NCBI GenBank assembly: GCA_008501545.1
Contig: QQUM01000602.1
Coordinates: 1 to 5,291, forward strand
Source: Calditrichota bacterium
GTDB lineage: Bacteria > Zhuqueibacterota > Zhuqueibacteria > Zhuqueibacterales > Geothermadaptataceae
Direction of reading: 5' to 3'
Length of the DNA: 5,291 nucleotides
The position numbers and the translations under genes were made by a program. Below the pieces are notes generated by a model that saw only the letters and a program-made list of their open reading frames with translations, made no database searches and had not been told where the DNA came from. This document shows, piece by piece, positions 1 to 5,291 of the stretch (position 1 is its first letter; the number at the start of each line of letters is the position of its first letter).

Positions 1-760
1 TTTTGTCATCAACTGTTAATGTATATTTCAAGCCGATTTCAAAAGAAGTTGGGAGTGCGTCTGCCTGTGCAACGATTTCCGTTGGCGAGGTTGCACGGTC
101 ACCAACGAGCAGATCGGTTTGGCGAATGAGGCCGGTACCGCTGAAACGCATGGATTTACCAACGTTTTTCACTGCGAGACCAAGACTCAAGCCATCAATC
201 TGACCAACACCGCGATACTGAACACCAAAATCAAATGCAAGACCGGAAGCCTTGACACGATCCATTGTTTCAGAAACGAGGTTTGCTGTGGTCCCAACAT
301 AAACACGATCGCTCAATGCTTTTGCGTAGCTGAGTCCAACTGTCATGAATTGTGGGCTGAAGGTAGCACCAGTTCCATCCGGCGCATCAACAGTTGTAAT
401 ATCGATTTCACCGATATTCAGTGACTTGATGGCAAATGCCAATGAACCGAAACCTTCAAAGTTCACACTGGCAGCTGCATATGTCACATCGATATCAGCG
501 ATATAGTTCATTTGCGAAACCATACCGTAGGCTGTCTTGTCGGAAAATGCCAGACCAGCCGGGTTGTAATAGAGCGCGTCGATACCACTTACAATAGCAA
601 GTGGTGCGCCACCCATCCCGATATACCGGGCGCCGACAGGGATCAACAATTCCGAAGCAGCGTTGGTACCTGTTCGAGCTTCCTGGGCAAACCCGTTTAC
701 ACTCACGAGTAGCAGGAGTGCAACAAGGATGACCATGAATCTATTCAAAGAGTGCTTCAT
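1..760 (-). CDS. PorV/PorQ-family outer-membrane beta-barrel protein (partial, C-terminus off the left edge)
   Basis: The reading frame opens at the ATG complementary to 758-760 and runs without a stop to the left edge, giving 253 complete codons. It starts MKHSLNRFMVILVALLLLVS and has a clear Sec signal peptide, with likely cleavage after residue 25 (NGFA|QE). Residues about 37-72 carry the family hallmark: LLIPVGARYIGMGGAPLAIV followed by DALYYNPAGLAF. The rest alternates in short amphipathic strands with many Gly and aromatic residues (YAAASVNFEGFGSLAFAIKS, VGLSYAKALSDRVYVGTTAN, SLGLAVKNVGKSMRFSG), as expected of a FadL-like barrel. No cysteines are seen. Family members are usually around 330-350 residues, so roughly the last quarter should be missing. 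In type IX secretion, PorV binds the C-terminal signal of cargo at the outer membrane; PorQ helps release it. Which of the two this resembles, or whether it is a more divergent paralogue, cannot be decided here. The gene lies 80 bases downstream of a CTD-bearing exoprotein, which fits a secretion partner role (inference). Confidence 0.88.
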   Translation of the reverse strand, partial: MKHSLNRFMVILVALLLLVSVNGFAQEARTGTNAASELLIPVGARYIGMGGAPLAIVSGIDALYYNPAGLAFSDKTAYGMVSQMNYIADIDVTYAAASVNFEGFGSLAFAIKSLNIGEIDITTVDAPDGTGATFSPQFMTVGLSYAKALSDRVYVGTTANLVSETMDRVKASGLAFDFGVQYRGVGQIDGLSLGLAVKNVGKSMRFSGTGLIRQTDLLVGDRATSPTEIVAQADALPTSFEIGLKYTLTVDDK

Positions 761-769
761 AGTTTTTGA

Positions 770-774
770 CTCCT
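770..774 (-). promoter_or_regulatory. Shine-Dalgarno sequence of the PorV-like gene
   Basis: On the minus strand AGGAG ends 9 bases before the ATG at 760. It is a strong match to the anti-SD sequence and supports this start over the next in-frame Met (residue 9), which lies inside the signal peptide and would remove its positively charged n-region. Confidence 0.8.
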
Positions 775-794
775 AATAATTAACTTTATTATTA
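774..794 (-). repeat. A/T-only 7-bp inverted repeat abutting the Shine-Dalgarno
   Basis: On the minus strand TAATAAT (788-794) and ATTATTA (774-780) are perfect inverted repeats separated by a 7-base spacer, AAAGTTA. The proximal arm shares its last A with the AGGAG ribosome binding site of the PorV-like gene. The stem would be made of A-U pairs only, so a stable RNA hairpin is doubtful. It may be a weak structural or protein-binding site, or simply AT-rich leader sequence that keeps the ribosome binding site open. The repeat itself is certain; any function is not. Confidence 0.4.
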
Positions 795-840
795 TTTCTA
801 GCTTGAACGGCCATGAAACGGACCGCCAAACAGGTATCCA

Positions 841-3800
841 TTAATAACTATCAAGGAATTGCTGTTCCATTACGATAGCAAGCTTCAATATCTTGCTGCC
901 CATGTTTGGCACTTCGATATTGGCGATGTACATACCGCTCGCAATTGGCAATCCATCTTCGTTATTCAGATCCCATGCGGAGAACTGTGTATCATCATCT
1001 TTTTCGATGGTACGTACAAGTACGCCAGCGAGGTTGAAGATGCGAATTGTGCACTGTTCAGGCAAGTGACTGAAAGTAACGGTGCGCTGGAAGCGATTTT
1101 GCTCGAATTCGTGCAAACCATAATATGGATTCGGATAAACATTGATGAGTTCCATATCTGCTTTTTGCGTTGCGCTTGTTGTCGCTGGACTGTATCCGGC
1201 TGTGGAGAAAGCAAACGAATCTTTCGGGGAATTCGGCTTGGTCGTGTAAAAACGAATTACACTACCGGGTAATGGCGGTTCACCATTTTCATCGAGGTCA
1301 CAGACGAGAACACGACCGAATTCGCGGCTTGGAGCGGTGTAATCTACATCAAGCGAACCATCAGCTTCGATATCCGCAGCATGTTCAGCATAAGTATGAC
1401 CATCTGCCGGTGCATAAAAGTATATGCGGTCGAATGCTGGATAGCCAAAAGCGCCATCAGCACCATGATCTGGTGTGTATGCTCCTGATGTACCGCCACC
1501 TTCAAACATCAACGGAATATACTGGACATCATCACTTGGATCATCGATTGTGGCTGAACCAGTATTCCAGATGGTAAATGGAGTTTTAGCTACATCACCT
1601 GTCGTAAACGCCCACCATGCCCAGCTGCCTTCTTCCAGACTTGTGAAGCGAATTTCAAATTCAAAAGGTACGGCAAGTGCTGCATTGAATCCTAAAGCAC
1701 TTTCATCGGAGCTGGAAGTACTGACGAAGTAACGATCGCCATATCCACCAGCATTTAGGCTGTGCCATACGTTGTTACCAAAAAATGGTGCACCGTTCGC
1801 ATCGTAATCAGCTTCAGCGAGGAGACCGTTTTCGTTGGCAACTTCAATAATGGCAGGATCACCATTTTCCATACGGGCGAAATCAGAAGGTGCACCGAAG
1901 ACTTTCACCATAAGACCATCAACGATAAGATAGGACTCGTCACCGGTCTGATTGGTTTGGCCTTCAAGTACTAATGCACCCGTACTTGTATTTGTTAGGT
2001 CCCAAACATCCTGGGTTTCATATACCGGATGTTCCGGATCGGTTAAATCAGCGCTTACAGTATCAACGCGGAAAGTAACTTTGTAATCATGACCAGTCAC
2101 CTTTGTCGGATCAATGACTTTCACAATGACGTTTCCATCACTCGGGCCTGTGGCGTGTTCAACACCTGGCAGTGTGTCACCAACTGCAGAAAATAAACGG
2201 CCACCCGGCTTTGTTGTTTGTGGAACAACTGTTACAACTGTCATTGGGCTTTCCAAAGTTTTGGTAATTTCAGCACCGTTGAAGTTGTAAGCAGAAACGC
2301 CAAAGTAATAGACCTGGCCATTCAACAGTGGCTTGTCACGAATTACATCTTTCGTGAACACCTGACTGTGAACGAGTCCGCTATTGGAACCAAATTGTAC
2401 CGGCAGTTCGAGAACCAGTCCGGAACCTTCATCAAATGCGTCCTGAGCGATAACCGTTGCTTCATCGACAACATCATAGGTTGCCAGACGCACGCTTTGT
2501 GCCTGGCTTGCACCAGCACTTGGCAATTGATAAACATTGTAACCCTGGAAGGTATATCCTTTGATTTCGGATGTTTCTGTATTACGAACTGCTGCAGGAT
2601 TGTCACCCCAGTTTAACAAGATTTTACCGTCCAGTTCTGTTCCGGTCACATTTGGAGCAGGTGGTGGACTTGGTAAATCAAAGAGGTTATCGAATGCAAA
2701 CTGGGCAGACTGATCATAAAATTTCAGTGCAGACACTGAAGAAAGACGATCAGAACCCAACGCACCCATAACAGCGACAACGACTTCCTGGGTATCTTTC
2801 ACAGCCATTTCAAATGGACCGGAAACCATCAGGATACGACGGTCACCAGGATTTTCATCAATCCAGTTGCTGGCTGAAGGTGTTCCACCGAGGTCTTCAC
2901 CTGGTACACGGAATAAAGTCACTTCGCCAGAGAATGGGTTTGTCCACGGTTCAGCAGGGGATTCCGGGCGTGGGCGGAAACCACGCAGCAGGTTCCACCA
3001 TTGCAGGGTACCGTTGTAATCACCACCGCGAGTCGGGTCACTATCTTCACCGCCAGCAGCAAAAAAGGCAAATGAAGACATCGGCAGGTTTTTCCAACCC
3101 GGACGCTCTTGCAAACCGAAAATAGCGGTTGCACCTTCTTCTTCAACCAAAGGGCCGGCAAAGAAGTCATAACCACCAGCAGGTGGTACAAGACCGGCTT
3201 TTGAATAAGTTGCGTCAGTCGAAGATGAATTGTAAGCAAAACCAAGACTCAACGTTGTATCGCAGCCGGCAAAGTCATCACCGAATGAACCGAGGTCAGG
3301 ATCAGACCACTGGCAGAAATACATCGAGTCAATCGTTGCATTGGAAGGCGTAGCAGAAGTTCCTTTATAAATTACACGGAACTGCTTAAAAATAATATTA
3401 CCCAGGGCATCGGAACGTGCATAAGCCCAGAGGGTTAGCTGCATTTCCATACCTATAGCTGGCGAACCGTAAAGTGTTTGTACGGCGCCATCATCGAGAT
3501 CATTCACAACGATCCAGACTACCTGATCCGCACCGGCAACACCCGGCTCATCACCAATAGTGCTTTCATCAACTACACCGTCACCATCAGCATCGCCACC
3601 AGCTTGTGTTTTTGGCCACTCGATGCCTTCGGCATCCGTATAGAAACCAGGTGTATAGACACCATCGCCATCCACATCATAGAAAGGTGCGCCTTTTTCA
3701 GCAGGCCAGTCGATCCAGTCCTGCTTGTAAAGTGCGCGCAACTCATCTTGTTGTGCGTCTGTTACGGCAGAAGCGCTGATTTGATTGAATTCAGCAGCAT

Positions 3801-4281
3801 CCTGGCGCAGGTTTGCCTTTGGATAATCACGGCGAACGCGCCATACACGATCAACATTTGGAGCCGTTTGGTCTTCAGCAACACCGGGGCTGAGAATAGC
3901 ACCAGGCACTGTACCGCTACTATAAGTCTGGCCACCGACACGCAGTGCAGGTGTACCACCATCATTTACAATACCACCCCAAACGAGACCATCTGTATAA
4001 ATAACGGCTGTGTTTGGTGAGGAACCACGAGGATAATACAATCCTGAATCACCACCTGGATCAATTGCAGATATTCCATCGGAATAGATCCACATCGCCA
4101 CCTGTCCGACATTGACAAGTGTTCTGTTTGCTCGAGGGGTGCCATCCTGTAGAACGACATTACCTGTCGAGCGTTTATCAAGAGTTGTCTTTCCATCAGC
4201 TTCTGCTCCAAATGCGGTGCTATTCAGCAAAAACATGCACACAGCTGCTGTTAGAAAGATTTTACTAAAAGTTCTCTTCAT
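841..4281 (-). CDS. Large exported multidomain protein with type IX-like C-terminal sorting domain
   Basis: A complete gene of 1146 codons. The start at 4281 is fixed by AAGGGAG 10 bases upstream and by the signal peptide that follows (residues 1-25, K-R n-region, hydrophobic 8-20, likely cut in AFG|AE). There is no lipobox cysteine. Visible regions in order: residues 30-150, beta-rich head; 180-260, two acidic D-x-D-G-D-G loops (202-208 and 230-238), likely calcium-binding; 270-375, conserved-looking core with FCQWSDPDLGSFGDDF and GYDFFAGPLV, with Cys323 and Cys340 able to pair; 540-680, fibronectin type III-like segment (PPPAPNVTG, ILLNWGDNP, YTFQGYNVYQ, VYYFGVSAYN); 690-1035, further beta-rich regions; 1043-1138, sorting domain with VYPNPYYG, IRIFNLAGVLVRTI, WDLNNEDGLPIASGMYIANI. 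The sorting domain predicts export across the outer membrane and surface attachment or release. No catalytic motif was recognised. It resembles large unnamed exoproteins of FCB-group bacteria; a structural, adhesive or ligand-capture role beside the upstream receptor is inference. Confidence 0.93.
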   Translation of the reverse strand: MKRTFSKIFLTAAVCMFLLNSTAFGAEADGKTTLDKRSTGNVVLQDGTPRANRTLVNVGQVAMWIYSDGISAIDPGGDSGLYYPRGSSPNTAVIYTDGLVWGGIVNDGGTPALRVGGQTYSSGTVPGAILSPGVAEDQTAPNVDRVWRVRRDYPKANLRQDAAEFNQISASAVTDAQQDELRALYKQDWIDWPAEKGAPFYDVDGDGVYTPGFYTDAEGIEWPKTQAGGDADGDGVVDESTIGDEPGVAGADQVVWIVVNDLDDGAVQTLYGSPAIGMEMQLTLWAYARSDALGNIIFKQFRVIYKGTSATPSNATIDSMYFCQWSDPDLGSFGDDFAGCDTTLSLGFAYNSSSTDATYSKAGLVPPAGGYDFFAGPLVEEEGATAIFGLQERPGWKNLPMSSFAFFAAGGEDSDPTRGGDYNGTLQWWNLLRGFRPRPESPAEPWTNPFSGEVTLFRVPGEDLGGTPSASNWIDENPGDRRILMVSGPFEMAVKDTQEVVVAVMGALGSDRLSSVSALKFYDQSAQFAFDNLFDLPSPPPAPNVTGTELDGKILLNWGDNPAAVRNTETSEIKGYTFQGYNVYQLPSAGASQAQSVRLATYDVVDEATVIAQDAFDEGSGLVLELPVQFGSNSGLVHSQVFTKDVIRDKPLLNGQVYYFGVSAYNFNGAEITKTLESPMTVVTVVPQTTKPGGRLFSAVGDTLPGVEHATGPSDGNVIVKVIDPTKVTGHDYKVTFRVDTVSADLTDPEHPVYETQDVWDLTNTSTGALVLEGQTNQTGDESYLIVDGLMVKVFGAPSDFARMENGDPAIIEVANENGLLAEADYDANGAPFFGNNVWHSLNAGGYGDRYFVSTSSSDESALGFNAALAVPFEFEIRFTSLEEGSWAWWAFTTGDVAKTPFTIWNTGSATIDDPSDDVQYIPLMFEGGGTSGAYTPDHGADGAFGYPAFDRIYFYAPADGHTYAEHAADIEADGSLDVDYTAPSREFGRVLVCDLDENGEPPLPGSVIRFYTTKPNSPKDSFAFSTAGYSPATTSATQKADMELINVYPNPYYGLHEFEQNRFQRTVTFSHLPEQCTIRIFNLAGVLVRTIEKDDDTQFSAWDLNNEDGLPIASGMYIANIEVPNMGSKILKLAIVMEQQFLDSY
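868..1155 (-). other. Por/type IX-type C-terminal sorting domain (residues 1043-1138)
   Basis: The segment begins ELINVYPNPYYG and has the usual seven-strand Ig-like pattern: RTVTFSHLPEQCTIRIFNLA, then GVLVRTIEKDD, an acidic turn, WDLNNEDGLPIASGMYIANI, and a final strand SKILKLAIV. In known type IX cargo this domain is recognised at the outer membrane, PorV being one of the partners, and is then removed or exchanged for an anchor. The W-x-x-N-x-x-G-x-x-x-A-S-G-x-Y pattern is the strongest evidence. Related FlgD-type Ig modules exist in bacteria without a proven type IX system, so the route of export is likely rather than certain. Eight further residues follow the last strand. Confidence 0.85.
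3568..3678 (-). other. Pair of acidic Ca2+-type loops (residues 202-238)
   Basis: The first loop is D202-V-D204-G-D206-G followed by VYTPG. The second is D230-A-D232-G-D234-G-V-V-D238, which matches the D-x-D-x-D-G-x-x-D pattern of thrombospondin type 3 and dockerin-like calcium loops. They are separated by about 23 residues. Calcium binding is inferred from the pattern; a structural, fold-stabilising role is most likely for an extracellular protein. Confidence 0.6.
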
Positions 4282-4291
4282 TATGATTTAG

Positions 4292-4298
4292 CTCCCTT
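4292..4298 (-). promoter_or_regulatory. Shine-Dalgarno sequence of the large exoprotein gene
   Basis: On the minus strand AAGGGAG lies 10 bases before the ATG at 4281. It decides the start, and the codons immediately after it encode a typical signal peptide. Confidence 0.75.
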
Positions 4299-4326
4299 GT
4301 TAGGATTGACTAAATTATGAGAATTT

Positions 4327-4344
4327 ATTCGAAAAGACTCGAAT
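4327..4344 (-). repeat. 6-bp inverted repeat in the receptor-exoprotein gap
   Basis: On the minus strand ATTCGA (4339-4344) and TCGAAT (4327-4332) are perfect inverted repeats around a 6-base loop, GTCTTT. The site starts 9 bases after the receptor stop codon. The stem is short and mostly A-U, and no U-run follows, so it is not a normal intrinsic terminator. It could be a weak mRNA-processing or stabilising hairpin between the two genes, or chance. Confidence 0.3.
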
Positions 4345-4352
4345 TCACTGAA

Positions 4353-5291
4353 TTAATATTGCAATCTGACACCAACACGGATGATACGTGGCAGTCCAAG
4401 AAGGTAATTGCCGGTATCACGTGAGTAATTGGTCCCATTTCCATTGAGGTTAAGTGCGTTGTGCATCGCAACAAATGCATCACCGCCATTTGCAGCAACA
4501 ACAGAAGCGCTCAGGTCCTCATTAACCAGGAAACCATCATCATAAGGATTACCCGTACGGTTGTATACATTGATGACATTCTGGCGATTCGTCAGGTTCT
4601 GAACATACATATAAAAGTTCGCACCAAGGCTACCGAAATCGATAGTCTTGTCGACACGGAGATCCATCTGGAAATTCCATGGGGTCAAGGAAGCGTTGAT
4701 ATTTTCCAATGGACGACGTGAACGTGGGTCAGTAATTTGACCTCCATACGACGCCGATTGCTGTCCAAAATCACCTTCTGACAATGTGTATGGGTGGCCG
4801 CTGTTAAAAGAAGCAAGCAGGTTGAATCCTAATTGCTCAAGAGCAGCACCGCCATCGCCTTTACCGAAACGGTAATCGAGGTTCACAGAACCACGCTGTG
4901 GCTGTTCAAAATCCAATGGCTGGATAACCGTTGGAATAGCCTGACCAAGCTCGATACCAGCAATAGCGCTGTTGTTCACAGAACCGGTACCTTTGGCACT
5001 CTGGAAGGTGTAGTTAATTTGTCCGGCCAGACGTGCTGTACGGCGCAATTTCACTTGCAATTCAATCCCTTTCGTTGTGGCAAAGTCACCATTAACAAGC
5101 AGGTTGTAATCACCGGCAGGTGAAAGCGCATCAGCTACGATACGTGCCGTCTGAATCTGGTCAGTGATATTTTTATAAAAATAAGTGATATCGAAGGATG
5201 CATTATCAGCAAACTGCTGGCTGAAACCGATATCATACTGGACTGTTTTTTGTGGATCAAGGCCAATACCAACTGGCGTCATGAAAGCATT
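4353..5291 (-). CDS. TonB-dependent outer-membrane receptor, C-terminal beta-barrel (partial, N-terminus off the right edge)
   Basis: The frame is open to the right edge, with 312 codons before the TAA complementary to 4353-4355. The Met encoded at 5280-5282 is internal, not a start: the codons before it (N-A-F) continue the frame, and what follows is mid-barrel. Visible barrel features, numbered from the edge: residues 11-40, LDPQKTVQYDIGF then SFDITYFYKNITDQI, the usual strand pair of TonB receptors (P-x-K-T-x-x-Y-x-x-G); about 64-83, GDFATTKGIELQVKLR; 164-169, SGHPYT; 210-216, DLRVDKT; 230-253, VQNLTNRQNVINVYNRTGNP; and the terminal strand RIIRVGVRLQY, whose last residue is aromatic as required for BAM insertion. 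The plug, TonB box and any carboxypeptidase-like N-terminal domain are outside the window; receptors of this kind are commonly 800-1100 residues. Such receptors import ligands using TonB-ExbBD energy. The ligand cannot be told. The gene is first of the three seen and is followed after 71 bases by the large exoprotein. Confidence 0.9.
   Translation of the reverse strand, partial: NAFMTPVGIGLDPQKTVQYDIGFSQQFADNASFDITYFYKNITDQIQTARIVADALSPAGDYNLLVNGDFATTKGIELQVKLRRTARLAGQINYTFQSAKGTGSVNNSAIAGIELGQAIPTVIQPLDFEQPQRGSVNLDYRFGKGDGGAALEQLGFNLLASFNSGHPYTLSEGDFGQQSASYGGQITDPRSRRPLENINASLTPWNFQMDLRVDKTIDFGSLGANFYMYVQNLTNRQNVINVYNRTGNPYDDGFLVNEDLSASVVAANGGDAFVAMHNALNLNGNGTNYSRDTGNYLLGLPRIIRVGVRLQY

Noticed and set aside
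3..712. Three plus-strand open frames in the left part
   Set aside because: They are antisense to the PorV-like frame, which has a signal peptide, family motif and Shine-Dalgarno sequence; the plus-strand products resemble nothing known.
808..825. Hairpin CGGTC-loop-GGCCG on the minus strand as a terminator after the large gene
   Set aside because: The stem is only 5 bp with one G-U pair and an 8-base loop, and is followed by TTCAAGC rather than a U-run, so termination is not supported.
761..840. Separate promoter for the PorV-like gene
   Set aside because: The gap is AT-rich but shows no convincing -10/-35 pair or the TAnnTTTG-type motif of Bacteroidetes at a suitable distance from the start.
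3478..4020. Plus-strand open frame of 180 codons
   Set aside because: It lies wholly inside the large minus-strand gene, has no recognisable domain or signal sequence, and its composition is that of an antisense reading of a strongly supported gene.
4353..5282. Treating the Met at 5282 as the start of the receptor gene
   Set aside because: The frame stays open to the window edge, no signal peptide follows that Met, and the sequence begins in mid-barrel.
841..5291. SusC/SusD-type glycan uptake pair
   Set aside because: The large protein has no lipobox cysteine, no SusD-like helical TPR character, and is far longer than SusD; it is beta-rich with a sorting domain instead. No glycan enzymes are seen.

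Overview
The window holds three genes, all on the minus strand and read from right to left: the 3' part of a TonB-dependent outer-membrane receptor (4353-5291, cut by the right edge), a complete 1146-residue exported multidomain protein (841-4281), and the 5' part of a PorV/PorQ-family outer-membrane beta-barrel protein (1-760, cut by the left edge). The gaps between them are 71 and 80 bases. Neither contains a convincing terminator or promoter, and the second and third genes each have a good Shine-Dalgarno sequence, so the three are probably co-transcribed.

Organism: the large protein ends in a type IX secretion-like C-terminal sorting domain (VYPNPYYG ... IRIFNLAGVLVRTI ... ASGMYIANIEV), and it lies next to a PorV-type protein. 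This combination points to a Gram-negative of the FCB group. The style of the large protein (W-S-D-P-D-L-G, acidic D-x-D-G-D-G loop followed by YTPG, Fn3-like region, then the sorting domain) resembles proteins I associate with Calditrichota, KSB1, Marinimicrobia and Ignavibacteria-type lineages rather than classical gut Bacteroidetes. That assignment rests on memory of families and cannot be settled from this window.

How they may work together (inference): PorV proteins are outer-membrane partners of the type IX translocon that receive CTD-bearing cargo. A CTD-bearing exoprotein directly upstream of a PorV-like gene, behind a TonB-dependent receptor, suggests a surface module in which the receptor imports or senses something, the large protein is displayed or released at the cell surface, and the PorV-like protein helps export or anchor it. 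The substrate and the function of the large protein are unknown. No mobile element, RNA gene or CRISPR array was seen, and there is no gene-free stretch longer than about 80 bases.
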